NCBI GenBank assembly: GCA_020832465.1
Contig: JAFIER010000242.1
Coordinates: forward strand, 1 to 64,000
Length of the DNA stretch: 64,000 bases
Source: Bernardetiaceae bacterium
GTDB taxonomy: Bacteria > Bacteroidota > Bacteroidia > Cytophagales > Bernardetiaceae
Direction of reading: 5' to 3'
In this document: positions 54,371 to 62,196 of the stretch, one piece after another
How positions within the stretch are numbered: the stretch's first letter is position 1
Layout of the letters: every line of letters begins with the position of its first letter
Made by a program: the position numbers and the translations under genes
The notes under the pieces: model-generated
The model's database searches: none
The model's input: the letters and a program-made list of their open reading frames with translations, nothing else
Told to the model about the DNA's origin: nothing

Positions 54371-54418
54371 CTTAGCCATAACATTACTCAAAGAAATATT
54401 ATGGCTAAGGTTTTTTTG
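54371..54418 (+). terminator. B-related hairpin with T-run after der
   Basis: CTTAGCCATAA pairs with TTATGGCTAAG around a B-like core (CATTACTCAAAGAAATA) and is followed by seven T residues: a terminator built from a D/B repeat. Confidence 0.7.
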
Positions 54419-54465
54419 AATACAGCCTATTTTTGATGATTATGCACTAATTATGATGCTTAGCA

Positions 54466-54497
54466 TTTGGATTACTGGCAAAAAATGCTTATATTTG
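54466..54497 (+). promoter_or_regulatory. Bacteroidota promoter upstream of rpsO
   Basis: TTTG (54466-54469) and TATATTTG (54490-54497) with 20 bases between, the expected -33/-7 layout, 107 bases before rpsO. Confidence 0.65.
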
Positions 54498-54603
54498 CAA
54501 TCCTTATAAGAGACTTACAGGCAATTTATCCCGAAGCCAAACGATACTTGCTGGTAGTTTTCTTCTTAAATTTATTTTCTTTATCAAAACACAGAAACGC
54601 AAT

Positions 54604-54891
54604 ATGGCACGAGCAGCATATCTCACGAAAGAAGTAAAATCGGATTTGTTTGAAAAGCATAGCCGAGAAAAAACAAAAAATGATACAGGTTCAGCAGAAG
54701 CGCAAATTGCACTTTTTACCCACCGTATCACTTATCTTAACGAGCATTTGAAAAAACACAAAAAAGACCATGCTACTCGCCTCGGTCTGCTCAAATTAGT
54801 AGGTAAGCGTCGCCGTTTGCTTACATACTTACAAAAAGTAGATATTACAAGATACCGTGCTATCATCAAAGAACTCGGTATTCGTAAGTAA
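54604..54891 (+). CDS. rpsO: 30S ribosomal protein S15
   Basis: 95 residues with the S15 pattern: [25 protein letters not shown] (split here across residues 17-40), [20 protein letters not shown] and [16 protein letters not shown]. Binds the central domain of 16S rRNA. A few residues longer than the E. coli protein at the N-terminus ([14 protein letters not shown]). Own promoter and terminator; the 107-base leader could carry an autoregulatory site but none was recognised. Confidence 0.96.
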   Translation: MARAAYLTKEVKSDLFEKHSREKTKNDTGSAEAQIALFTHRITYLNEHLKKHKKDHATRLGLLKLVGKRRRLLTYLQKVDITRYRAIIKELGIRK

Positions 54892-54925
54892 GCAGTCATT
54901 CAGCTTTATGTAATTTTAGCTTATA

Positions 54926-54970
54926 TAAAAATCCTCCTTGTACTTTTTTAAGTACGAAGAGGATTTTTTA
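54926..54970 (+). terminator. Rho-independent terminator of rpsO
   Basis: AAAATCCTCCTTGTACTT pairs with AAGTACGAAGAGGATTTT (two mismatches), followed by TT. Confidence 0.8.
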
Positions 54971-54975
54971 GTATT

Positions 54976-55040
54976 GGGTGCACAACAACTTTGAAAAATT
55001 AGCTCCGAAATGTTGCTGGCAGAAATGTTATTTCTAAAAT
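54976..55040 (+). repeat. C-family half element
   Basis: GGGTGCACAACAACTTTGAA, TTAGCTCCGAAATG and half a B hairpin (CAGAAATGTTATTTCT). The second half is missing. Confidence 0.5.
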
Positions 55041-55126
55041 TAAATAGCTTTTAAATACCTATGATACACACTTTTGAGCAGCTGAGTAGTTACGATTTTT
55101 TTTAATTCAATCAAATTTTTATTTTT

Positions 55127-55393
55127 ATGCGTATTTCCTTAGAAATTAGCCTTTACCCACTGAATGCAGATTATAAGCCTTTGGTTAAAGGTTTTATTGC
55201 CTTGCTTTCCTCAAATAATCATTTAGAAATTCGGGTCAATGGCATGAGTACACAAGTTTTTGGAGAGCTTTCAGAAGTTATGCCTACACTTGAAAAGGCA
55301 ATTGCACAAAGTTTTGAAAAAGATAAAATGGCTGTAGTCATGAAAATGCTCGCTACAGATGTAAGCCAATACGAGTACAAACCATTAACTTAA
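55127..55393 (+). CDS. Thiamine-binding / YkoF-like small protein
   Basis: 88 residues. MRISLEISLYPLNADYKPLV and VNGMSTQVFGELSEVM match the Bacteroidota members of the YkoF / MTH1187 (Thiamine_BP) ferredoxin-fold family, in which the STQ..G segment is well conserved. Characterised members bind thiamine or thiamine-like ligands, but function here is not shown. No thiamine biosynthesis gene is nearby. Confidence 0.75.
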   Translation: MRISLEISLYPLNADYKPLVKGFIALLSSNNHLEIRVNGMSTQVFGELSEVMPTLEKAIAQSFEKDKMAVVMKMLATDVSQYEYKPLT

Positions 55394-55402
55394 AGTTTTC
55401 TC

Positions 55403-55480
55403 ACAAATAAATTTGTGAGCTCCCACGATTAGCTCCCACAATTTTAATCGTGGGAGCTAAAAAGCCGTATAAATCGTAGA
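55403..55480. repeat. J repeat, copy 2
   Basis: CTCACAAATAAATTTGTGAG (hairpin), then CTCCCACGATTAGCTCCCACAATTTTAATCGTGGGAG (two overlapping inverted repeats, written as arms CTCCCACGATTA / TAATCGTGGGAG), then AAAAAGCCGTATAAATCGTA. Twelve bases after the thiamine-binding gene, so may also end its transcript. Confidence 0.6.
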
Positions 55481-55537
55481 AGAACCAAAAATATTTTTGC
55501 TCTTTTTTACGGCATTTCAAAAATTCTTTGTTACTTT

Positions 55538-56140
55538 TTGGTTTTTTCAGTATTATGTACATACAAAAAAACAGATTTTCTTTTGCATCATACTTCCGAA
55601 GATATAGCTCTTGAAGAGAAGCACATTCGTCAGGCGCAGCGCAATCCCAAGCACTTCGAATGGCTTTATAACAAATATTTTGAGCCTATTTATGCTTATC
55701 TTTTTCGCCGTACGGGCGATGCAGATTTGGCTGGAGATCTCTGTAGCCAAACTTTTTTGAAGGCACTCGCAAAGCTTTCTACTTACAAGCCCTGCGGTTT
55801 GCCTTTTGGGGCTTGGCTTTTTCGTATTGCTTCTAATGAGCTCAATTTATATTATCGGGAAACTAAAAAAAGTACTTTGTATAGCCTCGAAGCAATGCCA
55901 CTTAGCGATATGATAGATAGCTCCTCGTCAGGGCTTGAAAAAAAAGAAGAGCAGGAGCAACTTAAAATATCGCTCTCACGCCTACCACCTGCCGATTTAG
56001 AGGTCATTACGCTACGGTTTTACGAAGAGCTATCTTTCAAAGAAATTGCATATATACTCGCTACAAGCGAAAGCGCGGCTAAAATGAGGCTTTATCGAAG
56101 TTTAGAAAAATTGAGACTGTATTTTGAAGAGTTTTTATAA
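55538..56140 (+). CDS. RNA polymerase sigma factor, ECF (sigma-70 family)
   Basis: 200 residues. Region 2 (WLYNKYFEPIYAYLFRRTGD, DLCSQTFLKALAKL) and region 4 (LSRLPPADLEVITLRFYEEL, SFKEIAYILATSESAAKMRL) of extracytoplasmic-function sigma factors. Start uncertain: no ATG in frame near the N-terminus; TTG 55538 or TTG 55583 are candidates, the latter giving a protein that begins near HHTSEDIALEE. The downstream membrane protein gene is separated by 245 bases of repeats (E, F and B elements). Confidence 0.85.
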   Translation: MVFSVLCTYKKTDFLLHHTSEDIALEEKHIRQAQRNPKHFEWLYNKYFEPIYAYLFRRTGDADLAGDLCSQTFLKALAKLSTYKPCGLPFGAWLFRIASNELNLYYRETKKSTLYSLEAMPLSDMIDSSSSGLEKKEEQEQLKISLSRLPPADLEVITLRFYEELSFKEIAYILATSESAAKMRLYRSLEKLRLYFEEFL

Positions 56141-56156
56141 AAAATCATACTATTAA

Positions 56157-56350
56157 ATGTTGGGTGAGGACAGCAAACACGGCTAAAGCAAGCAGTAAGT
56201 ACTAAAATTTAGCTGTAGCCCGAAGCTCCACAGCTTCGGATATAAGCTAAAACGAAGCTGGTGCTTCGTTAATGCAGGTAGTAGAGATATTTGATGTCAA
56301 ATAAAATTTTAGAAATGACATTTCTGACAGAAATGTCATTTCTAAAATTT
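56157..56350 (+). repeat. E repeat + F element + B hairpin array
   Basis: GTTGGGTGAGGACAGCAAAC (E), then GTAGCCCGAAGCTCCACAGC / CTTCGG and AACGAAGCTGGTGCTTCGTT (F), GATATTTGATGTCAAATAAA, then a perfect B-variant hairpin at 56304-56350 whose arms both carry ATGACATT instead of ATAACATT (compensatory change). Confidence 0.7.
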
Positions 56351-56385
56351 AACAAGATAAAAAAACAAAACCGAAAAGTAACAAC

Positions 56386-57006
56386 ATGGATAAGGAAAAA
56401 AATAAAATTGTTTTTCGCAAAGAAAAGCTTAGCTCAGACGAGATAATGCCTTACAAAAACTTTGCAAAAGTGCTTACTACACACCAAAATAGCAAGCGTA
56501 GATTATTGTGGGTACGCTTATCAGCAGTAGCAGCAGGGGTTTTGCTATTTGTTATGCTGGGGTGGGGCTGGTTGTACCTCTCTCCAAAACCTCAAATTAG
56601 TACTATAGAAGCACAAAAATCCTTGAGCTTCCCTACAGTGCTTGTAAAGGAAGAGGATTGGGCGCAAGCCTTTGTATCGAGCGGTACGCCTGCTACGGAA
56701 AATTATAAAAGCAGGGGGCAACAGCAAATCGCTTTTCGGACTACAGTGCTGGAACAAAATGCCGAGCCTAATGGTGGATTAGAAAATCTGAAAAAAGATT
56801 TAATTCATACAAACTTAAGTTGCAATGCTAAGGAGGGATTGCAATTTTTGAGTTTTGTCATTGACGAGCAGGGTCGCCTTGAGAAAGTTTCTACGTCCGA
56901 GGCATACTGTACGGAAAAGGTTATGCAGTTTTTGCAAGATTATGAATGGCAACCCGCACAGATGCAAGGAATCAAGCTAAGGCAGCGCATTGTACTTGCA
57001 ATTTAA
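56386..57006 (+). CDS. Single-pass membrane protein with TonB-C-like domain next to ECF sigma
   Basis: 206 residues. Cytoplasmic N-terminal 40 residues (basic/charged), one transmembrane helix (about 43-66, LSAVAAGVLLFVMLGWGWLYL), a linker, and a C-terminal domain (about 130-206) with FVIDEQGRLEKVSTSEAYC and YEWQPAQMQGIKLRQRIVL, the TonB_C pattern (beta-alpha-beta, W-x-P-A). Because it follows an ECF sigma gene it may act as an anti-sigma or as the signal input to it. No zinc-finger anti-sigma motif is visible. Two Cys (residues about 145, 170) may bond. Confidence 0.6.
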   Translation: MDKEKNKIVFRKEKLSSDEIMPYKNFAKVLTTHQNSKRRLLWVRLSAVAAGVLLFVMLGWGWLYLSPKPQISTIEAQKSLSFPTVLVKEEDWAQAFVSSGTPATENYKSRGQQQIAFRTTVLEQNAEPNGGLENLKKDLIHTNLSCNAKEGLQFLSFVIDEQGRLEKVSTSEAYCTEKVMQFLQDYEWQPAQMQGIKLRQRIVLAI

Positions 57007-57103
57007 AAGTACAATCAATGGCTTACTTTTTGAATGATTTATTATATTATTGCTACAATTTGCTACTTTCGTACAAAATCTAAGTATCTAAATCTACAAA
57101 AAT

Positions 57104-57967
57104 ATGAAGCCCTTTTTTGTCATCGCTTACCTCTTGCTTTGCCTATTGCTTTTGGGCTGCGTACCCAAAAAAAAGTGGGTTGCACAAGTCAATGAAAATA
57201 TCAGGCTTGAGCAGCAACAGCAACGTTTGATGCGACAGCTCGAAATGACCCAGCAACAACAAAAACAGCTTGTTACTGATACATTACGACTCACAGCCTC
57301 GCTCCGTACTAAAGATAGCCTTATTGCGATTCAAAACCAAAGCCTCGAACAGCTTACAAAAGATTTAGAAATTGCAACAATAGAAATCATAGCCAAAGAA
57401 ACAAAAATCAATGAGCAAAATCGCAATCTAAGCCAGCAACAAAAAACAGTCAATAACCTACAACTCAAAGTACAGCAGCAGCAAAATCAAATGAGTAATA
57501 TCCGACAAAAAGTAGATCAAGCTATGCCTAAGCTCAAGCTCGAGGGCATGACCGTACAGGTAAAAGAAGGAAAAGTAAGGGTGCTACTCCCCGATGCCAT
57601 GCTATTTCAAACAGCCTCTGCTACTATCGAACCCGCAGGGCGCGAAGCCTTACGCAAACTCGCTGATGTATTGAAAAATTATAAGGATTTTGATATTTAT
57701 GTAGAAGGGCATACTGATAACGTCCCCGTAACAAACGATGAATTGGCTTTCAAAGATAATTGGGATTTGAGTGCGCTGCGGGCTGCTGCCGTTGTCAAAA
57801 TATTACAAGAATATAACATATCGGGCAAAAAACTCATCGCAGCAGGCAGGGGAGAGTTCAATCCCGTAGCCGCCAATGATAGCCCTGAAAATCGTAGTAA
57901 AAATAGACGTACAGAAATCATACTTGCACCCAAACTCGATGATATGCTCAAAATTTTAGAAAAATAA
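57104..57967 (+). CDS. OmpA-family peptidoglycan-associated lipoprotein with coiled coil
   Basis: 287 residues. Lipoprotein signal ending LLGC (Cys19), coiled coil (about 25-140, Gln-rich), then OmpA_C domain (about 165-280): FDIYVEGHTDNVPVTNDEL, NWDLSALRAAAVVKIL, GRGEFNPVAANDSPENRSKN and RRTEIIL, which bind the peptidoglycan. Unlike Pal it has a long coiled-coil spacer. Structural or motor-coupling role in the envelope is inferred. Confidence 0.88.
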   Translation: MKPFFVIAYLLLCLLLLGCVPKKKWVAQVNENIRLEQQQQRLMRQLEMTQQQQKQLVTDTLRLTASLRTKDSLIAIQNQSLEQLTKDLEIATIEIIAKETKINEQNRNLSQQQKTVNNLQLKVQQQQNQMSNIRQKVDQAMPKLKLEGMTVQVKEGKVRVLLPDAMLFQTASATIEPAGREALRKLADVLKNYKDFDIYVEGHTDNVPVTNDELAFKDNWDLSALRAAAVVKILQEYNISGKKLIAAGRGEFNPVAANDSPENRSKNRRTEIILAPKLDDMLKILEK

Positions 57968-58011
57968 CCCAAAAACTAAACTTTTAGCACTTATTTTAGT
58001 AACTTTGAACA

Positions 58012-58190
58012 TACTACTATACATTTGCTAGTTAGCACTAACATTTCTTTGAAAAATATTAGTACTAACCCTATTTTATATCAATTTTAGAACTAACAGT
58101 TCTGGCAGAACTGTTAGTTCTAAAATTCAGCCATAGACAGCTACTATCGCCGTGTTTGGCGTCTTTACCAAATACGTAAATGCAAACTAA
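58012..58190. repeat. D left end, A hairpin and inverted E repeat
   Basis: CATACTACTATACATTTGCT and a diverged B stem (58034-58074), then a perfect A hairpin with a 21-bp stem (58083-58127; arm AATTTTAGAACTAACAGTTC), then GCTACTATCGCCGTGTTTGG (E, inverted). Confidence 0.7.
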
Positions 58191-58259
58191 ATTTATGCAA
58201 GCACTTATGATGCTAAACACTTTATTATTTTACGATATTTTTCTTTTTTTGATTTTGAT

Positions 58260-58661
58260 ATGGATAAAAACATTCACGTAGAAAGCGCAAAACTACAAAA
58301 AGCCATAGAATCGCATTTGGGTATAGAGGCTTCCAACTTAGTATATGACTATGTATCTGATGCTCATGGTATAAAACTTAATTTGATTACAGTAAATCCA
58401 AGGCATAGCCAATCTTTTCTTTTTCGTAGCGAAATCGGCACCGACCGCATAGATGCGCTTGAAAAAATGCTTGCCTATGTAAAAAACTACAAAGAAAAGG
58501 ATAACTCCTATACAATCCAATGGGCAGTGCGCGAATCTGGGGATTTACAAACTTCCTATTTTAGAGCGCACGATGTATATGAAGCCTTAGATAAACTTTA
58601 TTTTGATAGGGAAATAAACTCTATTACCGTTTTTAGTGTAGTGATGAACCCACTTACTTGA
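58260..58661 (+). CDS. Uncharacterised soluble protein
   Basis: 133 residues, no signal peptide or membrane segment. The mix of ESHLGIEASNLVYDYVSDAH, LEKMLAYVKNYKEKDNSYTI and a closing VFSVVMNPL suggests a small alpha/beta domain. Seen in my memory only as a conserved Cytophagales-type protein; no functional motif. Confidence 0.55.
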   Translation: MDKNIHVESAKLQKAIESHLGIEASNLVYDYVSDAHGIKLNLITVNPRHSQSFLFRSEIGTDRIDALEKMLAYVKNYKEKDNSYTIQWAVRESGDLQTSYFRAHDVYEALDKLYFDREINSITVFSVVMNPLT

Positions 58662-58807
58662 AACTAAAATACTTCCAAAAGCGTTAGTATTGATGCTTAA
58701 AGCACGATTTTTTTGCTCTGAGAGCAAGTAATCATTGTGCGGAATGCTAAAATTTCTCAGTATCTACTACTTTTTTTTACAGCACTTATATAAATCCACA
58801 TTCAAAT

Positions 58808-59134
58808 ATGATTCAAGTTACAGATAAAGCAGTTTCTCAAATTCACGTTTTGAGAAGCGAAGAAAATCACGCAGAAGATGCCAATGTACGAGTTTCTGTC
58901 AAAGGCGGCGGTTGCTCGGGGCTTATGTATGACCTCTCTTTTGATACCAAAGTAGAATCCTCTGACCAGGTATTCGAAGATAAAGGCGTAAAGATTCTTG
59001 TTGATAAAAAAAGCATGCTCTACCTTTTAGGCACAACCTTAGATTTTTCTGATGGGCTTAACGGCAAGGGCTTTCAATTTATCAACCCAAACGCCTCACG
59101 TACTTGTGGCTGTGGCGAAAGCTTTTCAGTCTAA
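58808..59134 (+). CDS. HesB/IscA-family iron-sulfur assembly protein
   Basis: 108 residues with the three conserved cysteines: one in VKGGGCSGLMYDL and two in RTCGCGESFSV. A-type Fe-S carrier or scaffold. The usual suf or isc operon is not adjacent, so it is probably a stand-alone ErpA/IscA-like copy. A hairpin with arms AATAAGGTCTTG / CAAGACCTTTATT follows at 59182-59217. Confidence 0.92.
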   Translation: MIQVTDKAVSQIHVLRSEENHAEDANVRVSVKGGGCSGLMYDLSFDTKVESSDQVFEDKGVKILVDKKSMLYLLGTTLDFSDGLNGKGFQFINPNASRTCGCGESFSV

Positions 59135-59181
59135 ATGTCTCTAAGAGCGCGCTTTAACGGCAAAACCTCTTTTACTGCTGC

Positions 59182-59217
59182 AATAAGGTCTTGGCTCACG
59201 AGGTCAAGACCTTTATT
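59182..59217 (+). terminator. Hairpin after the IscA-type gene
   Basis: Arms AATAAGGTCTTG and CAAGACCTTTATT, 47 bases after the stop; short T-run, so a terminator role is only likely. Confidence 0.5.
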
Positions 59218-59275
59218 CGTAGTTTATTCTTTTAGCACACTTTTATTTGTTATTCAAAATCTATATTTCTAACTT

Positions 59276-60274
59276 ATGTGCCTTACCAAACTACCCAAGT
59301 GGTATGTTGTGCTTATTTTAGTAGCACTTATTTTTTCCGTAGCTTGCGAAGATAAAAGCTCAAGCCAAAGCAGTACTGATACTGAAAAAAAGATAGATTT
59401 GCCTATGGCAGAAGCACCTGATTTTAATGCAGATTCTGCCTATTTTTTTGTAGAAAAACAAGTCTCTTTCGGACCTCGTGTGCCCAATAGCAAAGGGCAT
59501 TACCAATGTGGTGAGTATTTAATTGCTACGCTTGAGCGTTTTGCAGATGAAGTCATCGTACAACCTTTGCAAATCAAAGCGCATAATGGCACAATGCTGT
59601 CAGGACGAAATATTTTTGCCGCTTTCAATCCCGAAGCCACAAAAAGAGTCATGCTCGCCGCACACTGGGACACACGCCCCGTTGCCGACCAAGATGCAGA
59701 ACGACAAGATGAACCTATACTCGGCGCTAACGACGGCGCAAGTGGCGTAGGCGTACTCCTCGAAATCGCTAGATTACTTGCCCAAAGTGAGGCGCAGCCA
59801 CAAGTAGGCATCGATATTGCACTTTTTGATTTAGAAGACTATGGCGTGTCTGAAGTACAAGATTCTTACTGCTTAGGTTCGCAATATTGGGGTGATAATA
59901 AGCACAAACCAAAATACGCTGCCTTTTATGGTATTTTGTTGGATATGGTAGGGGCCAGAGATGCTAAATTTGCCAAAGAAGGATTTTCTATGCAAAATGC
60001 ACCATTAGTTGTAAATAAAGTATGGGAAACAGCTCAAAAAATTGGATATGGTGAGTTTTTTATCAATCAAACCTCACCTCCTATTATCGATGACCATTAC
60101 TACATCAACAAAAAAACCAAAATTCCTTTTATAGATATCATAGAATACGAACCTTCAAACGATAACTACTTTGGTAGCTATTGGCACACACACGACGATA
60201 ATATGGACATCATAGATAAACGAACACTTAAAGCCGTAGGGCAAACAGTATTGCAAGTAATTTATAATGAGTAA
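59276..60274 (+). CDS. M28-family peptidase, lipoprotein
   Basis: 332 residues. Lipobox SVAC (Cys24). Zinc-peptidase core: AAHWDTRPVAD (first His/Asp), ANDGASGVGVLLEIARLL (Asp), FDLEDYG (acidic), DDHYYIN and SYWHTHDDNMDI (last His). The spacing is that of the glutaminyl-peptide cyclotransferase-like M28 subgroup, so either aminopeptidase or cyclase activity is possible. Exported; probably in the periplasm or on the surface. Confidence 0.88.
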   Translation: MCLTKLPKWYVVLILVALIFSVACEDKSSSQSSTDTEKKIDLPMAEAPDFNADSAYFFVEKQVSFGPRVPNSKGHYQCGEYLIATLERFADEVIVQPLQIKAHNGTMLSGRNIFAAFNPEATKRVMLAAHWDTRPVADQDAERQDEPILGANDGASGVGVLLEIARLLAQSEAQPQVGIDIALFDLEDYGVSEVQDSYCLGSQYWGDNKHKPKYAAFYGILLDMVGARDAKFAKEGFSMQNAPLVVNKVWETAQKIGYGEFFINQTSPPIIDDHYYINKKTKIPFIDIIEYEPSNDNYFGSYWHTHDDNMDIIDKRTLKAVGQTVLQVIYNE

Positions 60275-60305
60275 ATGAGTAGTTATGGTGGTTAGATTCA
60301 CTGGT

Positions 60306-60365
60306 CAGTTGGTGTTTGGTACAGCCCCCAAACACGGCGAGAGTAGTTGTCTTGGTGCATAAATA
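60306..60365 (+). repeat. E repeat copy
   Basis: TTGGTGTTTGGTACAGCCCC then CAAACACGGCGAGAGTAG, 32 bases after the peptidase stop. The remaining 160 bases to the next gene show nothing recognisable. Confidence 0.6.
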
Positions 60366-60523
60366 TACTACTGAATCAATGCATAATGCACGCTCTCTAT
60401 GCGAGTATGCCTATACAAGTGTAAAAATACCATAAAATTTGAAAAAGAGGTAATTTTTTGCTATCTTTTCGTTACTTTTGAAAGTAGCATTTTATGAACC
60501 CCAATTTTTAACGCTCAGAATTT

Positions 60524-61120
60524 ATGTATAACCGTTTACTTCATATCGCTACTTTGAGTTGTAGCATTTTACTTTGCCTTTGTGTATTTGTAGGCTGCCG
60601 TACGATTCAGGATTTGCGTAATTTTGCACGTTGCCAATTTCGTATTCAAAATGTAAGCAATATCTCGCTCGCTGGTATCAATTTAGATAATCTAAAAAAT
60701 CCTTCGGATATAAATGTAGTAGATGGCGCACGCATAGCTGGGGCCTTAGCCTCTGGCAACTTGCCCCTTGCCCTTCAACTCAATATAGATGCACGCAATC
60801 CTAATAATGATAGGGCAGCTATGCAACGCATGGATTGGATTGCTGCCCTTAAAGGAACACAAATTGCAGAAGGTGCATTAAACGATCGCATTGAAATACC
60901 ACCTAATAACGGAGTTGCATCATTCCCGCTCCCCGTTCAAAGCAATCTAAACGAAATATTTAAAGGAAAAAATCAAAGAGAAATATTAGGTATGAGCTTT
61001 GATATCGCTGATAGCGAGCGCAAACCTAAGGATTTGTCTCTGCGTGTGCGTCCGAGTATAAATATTGGTGGTGTAAATTTGCGCTATCCTGGTTATATAG
61101 ATGTAGGCAAAAATTTCTAA
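60524..61120 (+). CDS. LEA14-like / WHy-type lipoprotein
   Basis: 198 residues. Signal ending FVGC (Cys25), then a beta-rich domain (about 35-190) with FRIQNVSNISLAGINLDNLK and ALQLNIDARNPNNDRAAMQRM, as in the water-stress/hypersensitive-response (WHy) / LEA14 fold. Function unknown; periplasmic anchored lipoprotein. Not obviously in an operon. Confidence 0.65.
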   Translation: MYNRLLHIATLSCSILLCLCVFVGCRTIQDLRNFARCQFRIQNVSNISLAGINLDNLKNPSDINVVDGARIAGALASGNLPLALQLNIDARNPNNDRAAMQRMDWIAALKGTQIAEGALNDRIEIPPNNGVASFPLPVQSNLNEIFKGKNQREILGMSFDIADSERKPKDLSLRVRPSINIGGVNLRYPGYIDVGKNF

Positions 61121-61254
61121 TTTTCTTATTTGCCTTACCTATTGTGCTTTTTTGAAGGTGCAAAGGCAAAGCAAAAGGTCATTATTGAATTTTTTAATTG
61201 CGATAAGCAAACGCAAATCTATAACTTATCATTCATAACTTATCATTATTTGGC

Positions 61255-62196
61255 ATGAATAAACTATTGCGCATGTTATTAACTTTAGGGCTTATTTTGG
61301 GATGCTTGCCTATGCCACTTCATGCGCAATTTGAGTATCCTAAAGGTCATTTTCTAAAAAAACAAGAACAAAAAAGTACTGATAGTATTGGCGCTTACTG
61401 CTTTTATGCTATTTCTTTTAGGCATCGCCCCGATGTGGAAGTTTTTTTTCCTGATTCAACAAGTCGTTTTGGCAACTTTGAGTACGTCTTCCATGAATAT
61501 TTTCCAACTCGTACTAACTTCGGCACTCAAGTAAGTCTTGATAGTGCAATTTATACATTGCGTACTTTCAGCATGGATACGCTACAACGACTCAAGACCT
61601 CTGTTTTGATTATACAAAAAGGAGGCGATTCGCTTGTTTTAGCTACCAACGAAGATAGCTTACGGCTTGGATTTGCACTTAATTCAAGCATTTTAGAAGC
61701 CGCAGAATCTACACCAGATTCTTTATTTTTGCACACGAATAGCCTAGCCGTAGCGATACCTTCGCCATTTAATTATCCACTTTGGATTTTAATATGTATG
61801 GGATTATCACTTATAAGCATTGCCGCCTATTTGCTTTTTGGAAAACGAGTAAGTCGTTATTACCATCTTCGCCGTTTAGAAAAATTGCACGAAAATTTTA
61901 TGCTTGAGTATGAATATACGATTAGTAAAGCAGAAATTGAACGCGCAGAACAAGCCTTACGCATTTGGAAAAACTATATCCAGAAAATAAGAAAAGAACC
62001 CTTTTCAAGTTATACCTCCAAAGAAATTGCCCAAATTACGCAAAATACAAGCCTTAGTGAAGGGCTACATGCCATAGACAGAGCTGTCTATGCCAAAAGA
62101 TACGACACAAAAAAAATAGAAAAAGCATTTTTAGATTTAAAACAATTTGCTTTAGATAATTACAAACAAAAAATAGAGGAGTTCAAACATGCCTGA
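61255..62196 (+). CDS. Aerotolerance (Bat) operon-associated membrane protein
   Basis: 313 residues. Signal peptide (cleavage near PLHAQ), periplasmic domain (about 25-170), one transmembrane helix (about 173-194, PLWILICMGLSLISIAAYLL) and a charged cytoplasmic C-terminal region of 115 residues. This matches the protein encoded between DUF58 and BatA in Bacteroidota aerotolerance operons. It overlaps batA by 8 bases (ATGCCTGA), so translation is coupled. Confidence 0.75.
   Translation: MNKLLRMLLTLGLILGCLPMPLHAQFEYPKGHFLKKQEQKSTDSIGAYCFYAISFRHRPDVEVFFPDSTSRFGNFEYVFHEYFPTRTNFGTQVSLDSAIYTLRTFSMDTLQRLKTSVLIIQKGGDSLVLATNEDSLRLGFALNSSILEAAESTPDSLFLHTNSLAVAIPSPFNYPLWILICMGLSLISIAAYLLFGKRVSRYYHLRRLEKLHENFMLEYEYTISKAEIERAEQALRIWKNYIQKIRKEPFSSYTSKEIAQITQNTSLSEGLHAIDRAVYAKRYDTKKIEKAFLDLKQFALDNYKQKIEEFKHA

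Noticed and set aside
54498-54603. S15 autoregulatory pseudoknot in the rpsO leader
   Set aside because: No recognisable S15-binding motif could be established by eye; needs a covariance model.
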